Assembly (NCBI GenBank): GCA_034670025.1
Contig: JAXMOE010000001.1
Coordinates: forward strand, 434,001-498,000
DNA length: 64,000 bases
Direction of reading: 5' to 3'
Origin: PGYR01 sp034670025
Lineage (GTDB): Bacteria; Bacteroidota; Ignavibacteria; Kapaibacteriales; UBA2268
In this document: piece by piece, positions 52,341-60,715 of the stretch
Layout of the letters: each line of letters starts with the position of its first letter
Position numbering within the stretch: the first letter of the stretch is position 1
Position numbers and translations under genes: made by a program
The notes under the pieces: model-generated
Told to the model about the DNA's origin: nothing
Database searches by the model: none
Seen by the model: only the letters and a program-made list of their open reading frames with translations

Positions 52341-53668
52341 TTATTTCTTTCTAAATACTTGGTATCAATATTCCCACTGATAAAATCTTCGTTGTCCATC
52401 ATCCATCTGTGGAATGGAATTGTGGTTTTTATTCCTTCAATAACCATCTCATCTAAGGCACGCTTCATTTTATTAATTGCTTCTTCTCTTGTTGGGGCAA
52501 AAGTAATCAATTTGGCTATCATTGAATCATAATACGGAGGAACACTGTAACCTTGATATACATGTGAATCTACTCTTATTCCTCTTCCTCCAGGAAAATG
52601 AAGACTAGTTATTTCACCAGGAGTTGGTCTAAATCCATGTTCTGGATCTTCAGCATTAATTCTACATTCTATACTATGATAGATTGGCTTTGCTTCTTTC
52701 AACTCTAATTTGGCACCACCAGCAACTCTGATTTGTTCTTTAATTAAATCAATAGCAAGTGATTCTTCTGTAACAGGGTGTTCAACTTGTATTCTTGTAT
52801 TCATTTCCATAAAGAAGAAATTCATATCTTTATCAACAAGATACTCTATTGTACCAGGACCTACATAATTTACTGCTTTCGCACCTTCTACTGACACTTT
52901 GCCCATCTCATCCCTTAATTTCTGTGAAAGAACAGGGGAGGGGGCTTCTTCGATTAACTTTTGGTGCCGTCTTTGTATCGAGCATTCTCTTTCGTTCAAA
53001 TGAATAACATTACCATGTTTGTCACCCATAATTTGAATTTCTATGTGTCGAGAGCCTATCACTAATTTTTCTAAATATAAATCTGGGTCATTGAATGATA
53101 CAGCAGCCTCGTTTGAAGCAGTTTTGTATGCGTTTTCAAATTCATCTTCATTTTCTACTATACGCATACCTTTACCACCACCACCTGATACTGCCTTGAG
53201 AAGTACGGGGTATCCAGTTTCCGTGGCTACTTCTTTTCCGTGTTCTATACTTTTTAATATACCATCACTTCCAGGCACAACTGGGACTCCAGCTGCTTTC
53301 ATAGTATCTTTGGCTACAGACTTATTACCCATTTTAGATATAGCTTCTGCACTTGGGCCAACAAATGTTATATTGTGTTCATCACAAATGTTAACGAAAT
53401 TTGCATTTTCTGAAAGGAAGCCATAACCAGGGTGAATAGCGTCAGCATTAGTGACTTCAGCCGCAGCAATTATAGATGGTATATGCAAATAGCTGTCTTT
53501 ACTGCTTGCAGGACCTATACAAACTGCTTCATCAGCAAACTTTGTATGCAAAGAATATTTGTCAGCTTCCGAAAATACAGCGACTGTTTCTATACCAAGT
53601 TCTTTGCATGCTCTTATTATTCTAAGAGCAATTTCACCTCTATTCGCAATCAACAATTTTTTAATCAT
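52319..53668 (-). CDS. accC: Acetyl-CoA carboxylase, biotin carboxylase subunit
   Basis: 449 residues, typical. LLIANRGEIALRIIRACKELG at the start, HPGYGFLSENANF, ATP-grasp glycine loop GGGGKGMRIV, NERECSIQRRHQKLIEEAPSP and MEMNTRIQVEHPVTEE. It carboxylates the biotin on AccB with ATP and bicarbonate as the first step to malonyl-CoA. It starts 3 bases after accB in the same operon. Confidence 0.97.
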   Translation of the reverse strand: MIKKLLIANRGEIALRIIRACKELGIETVAVFSEADKYSLHTKFADEAVCIGPASSKDSYLHIPSIIAAAEVTNADAIHPGYGFLSENANFVNICDEHNITFVGPSAEAISKMGNKSVAKDTMKAAGVPVVPGSDGILKSIEHGKEVATETGYPVLLKAVSGGGGKGMRIVENEDEFENAYKTASNEAAVSFNDPDLYLEKLVIGSRHIEIQIMGDKHGNVIHLNERECSIQRRHQKLIEEAPSPVLSQKLRDEMGKVSVEGAKAVNYVGPGTIEYLVDKDMNFFFMEMNTRIQVEHPVTEESLAIDLIKEQIRVAGGAKLELKEAKPIYHSIECRINAEDPEHGFRPTPGEITSLHFPGGRGIRVDSHVYQGYSVPPYYDSMIAKLITFAPTREEAINKMKRALDEMVIEGIKTTIPFHRWMMDNEDFISGNIDTKYLERNNWMELRK

Positions 53669-53671
53669 GGT

Positions 53672-54169
53672 CTAACTTGGCTTTATGTGAAATAAAACTT
53701 GATTGTATTCTACTGCTTCCGAATTGCTCAACAGTATTTCCTCTACAGTTCCATCAATATCTGATTCTATATCATTCATTAATTTCATTGCTTCAACTAT
53801 ACATAGTGTTTGGCCTTTCTTTACTTTTTGACCTACCGTAACAAAATCATCTGAATCTGGAGAAGGAGCAGCATAGTATGTTCCTACCATTGGTGCCTTA
53901 ATTTCGTGCAAATTAGAATTTGTTTTTGTTTCTTGTGTTTCAGTTTGAGTCGCAGCAGGAGCATTTGGGATTGGTTGAGCTACTGCTTGGGGTTGGTTTG
54001 CAGTTGGCATTGTCCCAGATAGGTTAAAAATTGGAGCATTACTGCTTGCATTATCGTTTGATTGATTTTTAGAGATTTTTAATTTTATCCCTTCTTCTTC
54101 TATTTCCAAATCTTCTGCACTACTGTCATCAAAGATTTTAAGTAATTTCTTTAAGTATTGCAAATCCAT
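53672..54169 (-). CDS. accB: Acetyl-CoA carboxylase, biotin carboxyl carrier protein
   Basis: 165 residues. N-terminal helical dimerisation part (MDLQYLKKLLKIFDDSS), a Pro/Ala/Gln/Thr-rich linker (about 55-85) and the biotinyl domain (about 88-165) with Lys129 in the VEAMKLMND motif as the biotinylation site. Works with AccC directly downstream. The efp terminator lies between efp and this gene, so accB probably has its own promoter in the short AT-rich gap or relies on read-through. Confidence 0.97.
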   Translation of the reverse strand: MDLQYLKKLLKIFDDSSAEDLEIEEEGIKLKISKNQSNDNASSNAPIFNLSGTMPTANQPQAVAQPIPNAPAATQTETQETKTNSNLHEIKAPMVGTYYAAPSPDSDDFVTVGQKVKKGQTLCIVEAMKLMNDIESDIDGTVEEILLSNSEAVEYNQVLFHIKPS

Positions 54170-54200
54170 GTTATTCCTGTGAATAAGTTTATAATATGCG

Positions 54201-54238
54201 AAAAAAAAGCGTGTTTTTGCATTTTACGAAAAACACGC
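54201..54238 (-). terminator. Intrinsic terminator of efp
   Basis: Perfect 10-bp stem GCGTGTTTTT (54209-54218) / AAAAACACGC (54229-54238) with a 10-base loop; on the minus strand it is followed by eight T (A-run 54201-54208). It lies 24 bases past the efp stop and just before accB. Confidence 0.88.
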
Positions 54239-54261
54239 CAATAAAAAAAGTAAAATGTTTA

Positions 54262-54825
54262 TTACTTGTTAACTCTTTCAATATATGAGTCAGTTGTAGT
54301 ATCAATTCTTATTACATCACCTTCATTTACAAATAAAGGTACTTGAATTTCTGCACCAGTAGCTACAGTTGCTGGTTTTGTTGTGTTACTTGCAGTATCA
54401 CCTTTGAACCCTGGTTCAGTTTGAGTTACTTCTAAATTAACGTGTTGAGGGATTTCTACTGAAAGTACAGTATCACCATCAAAAGCTAACTGACAAATCT
54501 CATTTTCACTCATATACTTAACTTGATCAGCAAGCATGTCTTTGTGTATTGGGATTTGTTCGTAAGTTTCATTATTCATGAACACATAGTTATCACCTTC
54601 TATAAAGAGGAATTGGTAAGGTCTTCTTTCGATTCTAACCATTTCAACACTTGCACCTGAGTTATAAGTGTGTTCTTTTTGTTTCCCAGAATCTATATCT
54701 CTTAGCTTTACCTTATAGAATGCACCACCTTTTCCTGGCTTTCTGAATTCTAAATCAGTAATTTGGCAGATGTTACCGTCGTAACGCATATATCCGCCTT
54801 TGTATAAGTCTGTAGTATCAGCCAT
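54262..54825 (-). CDS. efp: Elongation factor P
   Basis: 187 residues, full length with three OB-like domains. The tip loop that enters the ribosome reads KPGKGGAF, placing the modifiable residue at Lys32 (Lys34 in E. coli), so a lysine-type EF-P. ERRPYQFLFIEGDNYVFMNNETYEQ and GDTASNTTKPATVATGAEIQVPLFVNEGD match the family signature. It relieves stalling at polyproline stretches. No EpmA/EpmB genes are adjacent. tRNA-Cys lies 27 bases upstream and probably shares its promoter. Confidence 0.97.
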   Translation of the reverse strand: MADTTDLYKGGYMRYDGNICQITDLEFRKPGKGGAFYKVKLRDIDSGKQKEHTYNSGASVEMVRIERRPYQFLFIEGDNYVFMNNETYEQIPIHKDMLADQVKYMSENEICQLAFDGDTVLSVEIPQHVNLEVTQTEPGFKGDTASNTTKPATVATGAEIQVPLFVNEGDVIRIDTTTDSYIERVNK

Positions 54826-54851
54826 ATCTTATCCTAATTAGTTTTAATTTG

Positions 54852-54922
54852 AGGTGCCGAACGGATTCGAACCGCCGTACAAGGTTTTGCAGACCTCTGC
54901 CTAACCACTCGGCCACGGCACC
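54852..54922 (-). tRNA. tRNA-Cys (GCA)
   Basis: Minus strand, 71 bases. Acceptor arms GGTGCCG (54916-54922) and CGGCACC (54853-54859) pair perfectly; the anticodon stem GAGGT/ACCTT encloses the loop CTGCAAA with anticodon GCA; the T arm has GGTTCGAATCC. The discriminator is T and no CCA is encoded, so CCA must be added after transcription. A Bacteroidota-type promoter lies just upstream and efp just downstream. Confidence 0.95.
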
Positions 54923-54942
54923 ATTTACTTTCAATAAGACTA

Positions 54943-54974
54943 CAAAATTAAAGGTATTATACCAAAAAAACAAA
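54943..54974 (-). promoter_or_regulatory. Bacteroidota-type promoter of tRNA-Cys (and efp)
   Basis: On the minus strand: TTTG (54971-54974), exactly 20 bases, then TAATTTTG (54943-54950), followed by TAGTC. This is a full match to TTTG-N20-TAnnTTTG. The tRNA 5' end is 20 bases downstream of the -7 box, leaving room for a short leader that RNase P would remove. Confidence 0.7.
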
Positions 54975-54991
54975 ATATGTTATAAAATAAA

Positions 54992-55672
54992 TTATAATAA
55001 GTCAGGTCTAAGCTCTTTTGTTTTTCTTTCTGACTGCTCTTGCTGCCATTTGTCAATCTCTTTGTGGTTACCACTAGTAAGCACACTTGGCACTAGTAGC
55101 CCTTTGTAATCTTGAGGTCTAGTGTATTGTGGTGGCTCTAACAATCCATCCATAAAAGAATCTGACAAAGCACTTTCTGAATCTCCTAAAGCACCTGGCA
55201 AAAGACGTATAACTGAATCAGCTATAATTAATGAAGCCAATTCACCACCAGATAACACAAAATCACCTACAGATATTTCACGAGTAATTAATTCATCTCT
55301 AATCCTTTGGTCTATTCCTTTATATCTACCAGAAAGAAGGATTATATTTTTATTGAGTGATAACTCGTTTGCAACAGTTTGATTATACTCTCCTCCTTCA
55401 GGAGTAAGGAATATAATTTCATCATATTCTCTTTGTTTTTTTAATTCATTAATGCAGTCGAATACCGGTTGGCATTTTATTAGCATACCTGCACCACCAC
55501 CGTAGGGAGTATCATCTATGTGTCCAAACTTGTTGTCAGAATAGTCATGTAAGTTGTGAATATGGTATTCAGCTAAACCTTTCTCAGCAGCTATCCTTAG
55601 TATTCCAGTCTTAAGAATACTATCAAAAGAGTCTGGTAAAGCCGAGATAAAATCTATTCTAAGCTTATTCAT
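54992..55672 (-). CDS. trmD: tRNA (guanine37-N1)-methyltransferase TrmD
   Basis: 226 residues. DTPYGGGAGMLIKCQP, LSGRYKGIDQRI and ISVGDFVLSGGELASL are the SPOUT trefoil-knot and tRNA-binding signatures of TrmD; SALSDSFMDGLLEPPQYTRP is the substrate loop. It makes m1G37 to prevent +1 frameshifts. Start overlaps the rimM stop by four bases (ATGA-type), so it is coupled to rimM. Confidence 0.96.
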   Translation of the reverse strand: MNKLRIDFISALPDSFDSILKTGILRIAAEKGLAEYHIHNLHDYSDNKFGHIDDTPYGGGAGMLIKCQPVFDCINELKKQREYDEIIFLTPEGGEYNQTVANELSLNKNIILLSGRYKGIDQRIRDELITREISVGDFVLSGGELASLIIADSVIRLLPGALGDSESALSDSFMDGLLEPPQYTRPQDYKGLLVPSVLTSGNHKEIDKWQQEQSERKTKELRPDLL

Positions 55673-56196
55673 TTGTTGTCACCCAAATCTAACAAGCCGT
55701 CGATTAACTCGACATATATTTCTTTGTTTTTTATATCTACTTTTTTAATAACATCGTCTATAACAGGAATAGGAATTTCTTTGCCATTATATTCCATCAA
55801 CCAAACGTCATTAGCCGGCAATTCCATCACATCGATTATGATACCATATTTTTCTTTTGTTATATTATCTATTACATTACATTCAATCAACTCATGATCA
55901 ATGTATTTGTTTTCTCGCTTGTTTATATCATCAGCCGATACAAATATTCCTTTTTCTTTTAGCTTTTTTCCTTCGTCATCAGAAGTAATTTCTTTTAATT
56001 TTACAGTAGCTCCTTTCTGGTATCTCTTGAAACTAGTCAAAGAATAATCTTTTGAAAAGTTAATTGAGTAACCTACTTTGACGACTACATTTTCTTTCAA
56101 ATTTTCAATTGCTGTTGGTACATTTAGCATATAAAGCTCACCTTTATACCCCTTGGTTTTTGAAATTACGCCTGCTAAAATATATTCTTTATTCAT
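55669..56196 (-). CDS. rimM: Ribosome maturation factor RimM
   Basis: 175 residues. N-terminal beta-barrel (AGVISKTKGYKGELYML) and C-terminal PRC-barrel (about 95-170: DHELIECNV ... GIIIDVMELPANDVWLMEYNGKEIPIPVIDDVIKKVD). It helps 30S head assembly and binds S19. Overlaps dtd and trmD by four bases on each side, a coupled dtd-rimM-trmD unit. rpsP, its usual partner, is at 30596. Confidence 0.94.
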   Translation of the reverse strand: MNKEYILAGVISKTKGYKGELYMLNVPTAIENLKENVVVKVGYSINFSKDYSLTSFKRYQKGATVKLKEITSDDEGKKLKEKGIFVSADDINKRENKYIDHELIECNVIDNITKEKYGIIIDVMELPANDVWLMEYNGKEIPIPVIDDVIKKVDIKNKEIYVELIDGLLDLGDNK

Positions 56197-56633
56197 TTTT
56201 CTATTATTACCGTTACTGGTCCATCGTTTATTAATTCTACTTTCATATCAGCTCCAAATATACCAGTTTTTACGTTATCAGGTAGTTTGTTTTTAAGATT
56301 TTCAACTGTCTTATTAAATATTGGCTCAGAGATATCTGGTTTTGCCGAAGCCATAAAGTTGGGTCTGAAGCCTTTTTTCAGTTCTCCATATAGTGTGAAG
56401 TTCGGTATTAAAAGCAACTCACCATCGACATCTTTAAGTGAAAGGTTCATTTTACTATTCTCATCATTGAAAATTCTTAGATTCACCAACTTATTGGCTA
56501 CCCATTCTATAGTATCTTCATTCTCTTGATCTGAAATACCGACTAAAGCAAGTATTCCATTTCCAATAGAAGAATGTACTTTGTTATCAATTGTAACAGA
56601 TGCTTTTAAAACTTTTTGGACTATTATTTTCAT
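56193..56633 (-). CDS. dtd: D-aminoacyl-tRNA deacylase
   Basis: 146 residues, full length. The cross-subunit GPVT motif (NDGPVTVIIEK) at the C-terminus and the FTLYG ... KKGFRPNF segment are present. In most DTDs the latter begins SQFTLYG; here it is PNFTLYG, a change next to the active site. It hydrolyses D-amino acids (and glycine) from tRNA. It overlaps rimM by four bases and begins directly after the MscS gene. Confidence 0.92.
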   Translation of the reverse strand: MKIIVQKVLKASVTIDNKVHSSIGNGILALVGISDQENEDTIEWVANKLVNLRIFNDENSKMNLSLKDVDGELLLIPNFTLYGELKKGFRPNFMASAKPDISEPIFNKTVENLKNKLPDNVKTGIFGADMKVELINDGPVTVIIEK

Positions 56634-58250
56634 CTAAAAGTCCCTTTTGTATTTATCTCTTCTTTTAGAAACAAACTTATCAGCTTTATTAAAGAACTCT
56701 TGACTTTCTTCATTGTAATTAGGTGTCAACGGTTCTTGACCTGGCATTTCTTCCAAATGTACAGTTGTAGTAGGGAATGCAAATCTTACATTCAATTCCT
56801 TTGCTAACCTAATTGATTCTAATATAAAATTCTGTCTTGCTTTCAATTCCTCAGACCAATCTTTTACTTCAAAGAAAACATAAACCAATATATTTATAGA
56901 GCTACTCCCTAACTCATTAACGTGAATCTCATTTGGGCTACTAATTGTCCTCGGGTGTGCTTCAACTATTTTCCTCAAGCCCTCAACATAAGCTTCTAAT
57001 AGTTCAGCTGGAGTATCGTAAGTAACCCCAATTGTCGTTCTGAATCTACGGAATCTTCTTCTTCCCATATTATCAATTTTCTTATCGGCCAACGAACCAT
57101 TTGGGATCGATATTACGGAATTGTGGAACGTTCTAATTCTTGTCGAGCGTAATCTAATTTCCTCAACTACACCCTCGCCGTCATCAAAAGCAATCCAATC
57201 ACCAACCTCGAAAGGGGAGTCTGTGTAGATAGTAATTGAACCGAAGAAGTTTTTTAGTGTGTCTTGTGCTGCTAATGCAACAGCCAAACCACCTATTGAA
57301 GCACCTGCTAAAATTGGAGTAATCTCAATACCTAAAACTGAAAGTAAATACAGTAAACCAAGAATAATTATTACTAATTTTAGTACTTTCTTAACCAAAG
57401 GCAATAATTGATCATCAACTTCATTTTGAGTTTTAGTTGCTATTGCACCATAAAAATCTGCTAATAAATCTGATGTTCTATATGCAATAATTGTAAGTGT
57501 AATAGGCACAGCGGCCGAAAGCAATAAAGACACCCAACGACTCAATTGTATTGGTAGTTCTAACACTGGTAATAGTATAGAAACAAAAAATAAAACAATT
57601 AGCACACTTATCTGGTTTGAAATTGGATCAATGTATTTATCTATTATTGTAGAATTCTTCAATATCTTCTTAAGCACTCTGATTAAGAAGAAACCAATAA
57701 TCCAAGCCGCTATTCTATACAGTATTAGAGAAACAATTAGCAAAACAAAAAGGCCTATATACTTCCAAATTTGAACTGTAAGAAATCTTTGCTTAAGCGA
57801 ATCAGGTATATACTCTTTGTAAGTAGATAATGAGAAAGTAAATGTTTCATTGTAAATAGCAGATATATTTTCAACAGTTTCTTTAGAGTAGAGCCATTGA
57901 TTACCGACTTTAGTAAGGTAAATCTCTGGTAACTCATCAACGGGTATATATTTACTTTTACCAGTTATGGAATCTTTAAAGTCATGACTATTTGGTATAT
58001 CATCTATTCGAATATAATAACCATTGATATCATATATTTTTTTGAGTTTTATTGCTAAATCCTTTCTCGTAGCTAAATCACTATTTGTATTAAGTGTACT
58101 TGCTGCAATTTCGGGACTATAATTATCAGGTTGTAAATACTTCAAATGTGTTTCAACTGTTTTTCTCGGTGTGTTTGTTAGTTCGTTTTGAGCTACTGAT
58201 ACACTTAAAATCATTACAGTTAATAATACTATTAATATAAATTTTTTCAT
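56634..58250 (-). CDS. MscS-family mechanosensitive channel
   Basis: 538 residues. Signal peptide, a periplasmic domain (about 20-155), about four or five membrane helices (about 165-330), the pore helix and conserved beta domain: ILAGASIGGLAVALAAQDTLKNFFGS, FEVGDWI, EEIRLRSTRIRTFHNSVISIPNGSL, then the C-terminal alpha/beta domain. It opens on membrane tension to release solutes during osmotic downshift. It sits at the head of the dtd-rimM-trmD run with no gap to dtd. Confidence 0.93.
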   Translation of the reverse strand: MKKFILIVLLTVMILSVSVAQNELTNTPRKTVETHLKYLQPDNYSPEIAASTLNTNSDLATRKDLAIKLKKIYDINGYYIRIDDIPNSHDFKDSITGKSKYIPVDELPEIYLTKVGNQWLYSKETVENISAIYNETFTFSLSTYKEYIPDSLKQRFLTVQIWKYIGLFVLLIVSLILYRIAAWIIGFFLIRVLKKILKNSTIIDKYIDPISNQISVLIVLFFVSILLPVLELPIQLSRWVSLLLSAAVPITLTIIAYRTSDLLADFYGAIATKTQNEVDDQLLPLVKKVLKLVIIILGLLYLLSVLGIEITPILAGASIGGLAVALAAQDTLKNFFGSITIYTDSPFEVGDWIAFDDGEGVVEEIRLRSTRIRTFHNSVISIPNGSLADKKIDNMGRRRFRRFRTTIGVTYDTPAELLEAYVEGLRKIVEAHPRTISSPNEIHVNELGSSSINILVYVFFEVKDWSEELKARQNFILESIRLAKELNVRFAFPTTTVHLEEMPGQEPLTPNYNEESQEFFNKADKFVSKRRDKYKRDF

Positions 58251-58275
58251 ATACTTTTTAAATTTTACTCTTTCA

Positions 58276-58307
58276 TTGAAATAATATGTTAAAATTTCTT
58301 ATTTTTG
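58276..58307 (+). promoter_or_regulatory. Bacteroidota-type promoter of nuoC
   Basis: TTG (58276-58278), 21 bases, then TATTTTTG (58300-58307), 26 bases before the nuoC ATG. Matches TTTG-N20-21-TAnnTTTG apart from the first base of the -33 box. Supports nuoC being transcribed on its own. Confidence 0.5.
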
Positions 58308-58333
58308 CATATAAATAAATCTAAAGATACAAA

Positions 58334-58867
58334 ATGGCATTATCAAAAGAAACAATATTAAACGTAATAAGTAAAGTAACAGAAGACATTGAAATTTATG
58401 AGCACAGAAACCAACTATCGTTGACAGTGCCCAAATCTAAAATTGTTGAAGTAGCAAAAGCATTGAAAGAAGATGAATCTACAAAGTTTAATCATCTTGT
58501 GGACATAACTGCTATTGACTGGTTAAAACCAGAAAATAGATTTGATGTAGTTTATTTTGTTAACTCTCTTGATTATAACTTTAAACTTAGATTGAAAGTG
58601 AAAGTTGATGAGTCAGATATTACTTGTCCAACACTAACTGACGTATGGCCATCTGCTAACTGGTATGAAAGAGAAACTTTTGATATGTATGGTATTAAAT
58701 TTGAAGGCCACCCTGGTTTAAGAAGATTCTATATGCCAGAAGATTATAATGACCCTGAAACTGGTGAGTCAATTCACCCTCTTAGAAAAGATTTTCCTTT
58801 GATGGGAATTCCAGGAACATTACCTTTGCCACCATATCCAGAAAAATACGGCGATACGAAGGATTAA
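58334..58867 (+). CDS. nuoC: NADH-quinone oxidoreductase subunit C (isolated gene)
   Basis: 177 residues. The 30-kDa subunit signature WYERETFDMYGIKFEGHPGLRRFYMPEDY and the HPLRKDFPL motif are intact. NuoC is a peripheral-arm subunit of complex I that packs against NuoD and NuoB. Here it stands alone, flanked by an MscS gene and an unknown exported protein, with no nuoB or nuoD beside it and its own promoter. Either the nuo genes are dispersed in this genome or this copy serves a separate complex. Confidence 0.93.
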   Translation: MALSKETILNVISKVTEDIEIYEHRNQLSLTVPKSKIVEVAKALKEDESTKFNHLVDITAIDWLKPENRFDVVYFVNSLDYNFKLRLKVKVDESDITCPTLTDVWPSANWYERETFDMYGIKFEGHPGLRRFYMPEDYNDPETGESIHPLRKDFPLMGIPGTLPLPPYPEKYGDTKD

Positions 58868-59361
58868 TCAGACCTGTAGTTTCTACTAAATGGCTTTAAC
58901 TTCCAAGGGTATTTATCTATTTCAGTAAATACAATTGACTCTGTTGTTAATGTATTATCTATAAACAGGTAAGTGAATCCACCTATTAATAGACCCAATG
59001 CACTTCCGACATAGAAGTTGCTTGACTCAGAACTTGAAATAGAAACTGCTGCTGCTGCTCCACCTAACAGAGTGCTTAATATAATAGGTGCTGCACCCTC
59101 AAATGAGCCAGCGATAATTACGCTGTCGATATCGGTGATATGAAAATTGACTAATTTATACTCCTTTGAGCTACTAGATGTTTTAGGTAAACGTATTTCT
59201 AATTGTAATTTTGTTGAATCAACCAAAACCAGCTCACCTTTAATTTTGTTGCCTGATTTAGTATAAACCTCTACACGAGAACCTGATTCCTCAGATAATA
59301 AATTTTGCGGTAATACTACTATAAAGCTAATAAATAGTATAATCTTTGAAATTGAAAACAT
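58864..59361 (-). CDS. Exported protein with glycine/serine-rich membrane segment, unknown
   Basis: 165 residues. Signal peptide (IILFISFIVVLPQNLLS), then SRVEVYTKSGNKIKGELVLVDSTKLQLEI, an Sm-like small beta-barrel opening shared with the gene at 51675-52340, then two hydrophobic stretches (APIILSTLLGGAAAAVSI and FYVGSALGLLIGGFTYLFI) that predict membrane insertion. Function unknown. Convergent with nuoC by a four-base stop overlap and divergent from hflX. Confidence 0.65.
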   Translation of the reverse strand: MFSISKIILFISFIVVLPQNLLSEESGSRVEVYTKSGNKIKGELVLVDSTKLQLEIRLPKTSSSSKEYKLVNFHITDIDSVIIAGSFEGAAPIILSTLLGGAAAAVSISSSESSNFYVGSALGLLIGGFTYLFIDNTLTTESIVFTEIDKYPWKLKPFSRNYRSD

Positions 59362-59377
59362 TGTTAAATAGATTTAT

Positions 59378-59385
59378 TATTTTTG
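59378..59385 (+). promoter_or_regulatory. Candidate -7 box of hflX
   Basis: TATTTTTG matches TAnnTTTG and lies 31 bases before the hflX ATG in a 55-base divergent gap. The best -33 candidate (ATTG at 59351-59354) is 23 bases upstream, slightly too far, so this is weaker than the ffh and tRNA-Cys promoters. Confidence 0.35.
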
Positions 59386-59416
59386 TAATAATTAAACTAA
59401 GAAAAATAAAATTAAT

Positions 59417-60715
59417 ATGCCATTAGAAGATAAGTATATAGATGTTCAAAAAGCACCCGAGAAAGCAATTGCGGTTGCAGTATTTGAAAAAGGTGGCGAT
59501 CGAGAGATGGCTTTTGAACTTTTTGAAGAATTAGTGTTGTTAGCTGAAACAGCTGGTGCAAATGTAGTCGATAAATTTCATCAAGAATTGAGGAAACCCG
59601 TTGTAGCTACTTATGTTGGTAAAGGAAAGCTTCAAGAAATTCACGATTATGTAATTGAAAACGATATTAAAATTGCACTTTTTGATGATGAGTTAAGCCC
59701 TGTCCAGATAAGAAACATAGAGAAAAAACTTGAGATTAAAGTTTTAGACAGGAGTGGACTAATTCTTGATATATTTGCTCAAAGAGCACAAACAAGGGAA
59801 GCGAAAACTCAAGTAGAATTGGCTCAGATGCAATATTTGATGCCGAGATTAACTAGAATGTGGACTCACCTTTCTAAGCAACACGGTGGAATAGGGACAA
59901 GGGGGCCAGGAGAAACTCAAATTGAAGTTGATAGACGATTAATTAGAACGAGGATTGATAAGCTCAAGAGCAAATTAGATGTTATTGAATCTCAATCAGA
60001 CCAGCAAAGAAAGTCGAGAACAAAAATTGCTACTTACGCTTTAGTAGGATACACAAATGCTGGTAAATCTACTTTAATGAAAGCTATTACAGATTCTGAT
60101 GTATATGTTGAGAATAAGCTATTTGCTACTTTGGATACAACAACTCGTAGATTTGATTTGCCTGGAGGGCAAGGAGCATTGTTAAGCGATACTGTTGGAT
60201 TTATCCGTAAACTTCCCAGCCATTTAGTAGCTTCATTCCGAAGTACTTTAGCAGAAGCAAAAGAATCTGACTTTATTCTTCACGTGATTGATGTGTCACA
60301 TAAGTATTTTGAAGAACACATGAATACTGTTGAACAAACTTTGGAGCAATTAGGGATTACTGATAAACCAGTTTTAAAGGTGTTTAATAAAATAGATTTA
60401 TTAGATGAAATAGAAATGGTTAATGTTTACAGAGATAAGTATCCTGATAGCATATTTGTAAGTGCATATAAGAATATGAATATAGAGCGATTGCTTGATA
60501 AGTTTCAAGAGATGTATGACAGAACAAGTAATGAGTTCACAATATTTTTACCTTATGACAAAGCTAACTTGCTTCAAGATTTATTTGCCCTAACAGAGAT
60601 AGAAAACCAAACTGATGAAGACACTGGTTCATTTTATAATATAAAAGTTCAGGATGAAAATCTGTTTCATTTTCAAAACAAATTCGAAGAATATTTAGTT
60701 AATGAAAATGAATAA
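59417..60715 (+). CDS. hflX: GTPase HflX
   Basis: 432 residues. N-terminal HflX domain with KQHGGIGTRGPGETQIEVDRRLI (from about 155), coiled linker, then G domain: P-loop GYTNAGKS (211-218), SDTVGFIRKLP and FNKIDLLD, and a short C-terminal domain. HflX binds and splits stalled or heat-damaged 70S ribosomes. It overlaps the start of mfd by 14 bases. Confidence 0.96.
   Translation: MPLEDKYIDVQKAPEKAIAVAVFEKGGDREMAFELFEELVLLAETAGANVVDKFHQELRKPVVATYVGKGKLQEIHDYVIENDIKIALFDDELSPVQIRNIEKKLEIKVLDRSGLILDIFAQRAQTREAKTQVELAQMQYLMPRLTRMWTHLSKQHGGIGTRGPGETQIEVDRRLIRTRIDKLKSKLDVIESQSDQQRKSRTKIATYALVGYTNAGKSTLMKAITDSDVYVENKLFATLDTTTRRFDLPGGQGALLSDTVGFIRKLPSHLVASFRSTLAEAKESDFILHVIDVSHKYFEEHMNTVEQTLEQLGITDKPVLKVFNKIDLLDEIEMVNVYRDKYPDSIFVSAYKNMNIERLLDKFQEMYDRTSNEFTIFLPYDKANLLQDLFALTEIENQTDEDTGSFYNIKVQDENLFHFQNKFEEYLVNENE

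Noticed and set aside
53043..53695. Plus-strand frames antisense to accC
   Set aside because: Shadows of a highly conserved gene with biased codon use.
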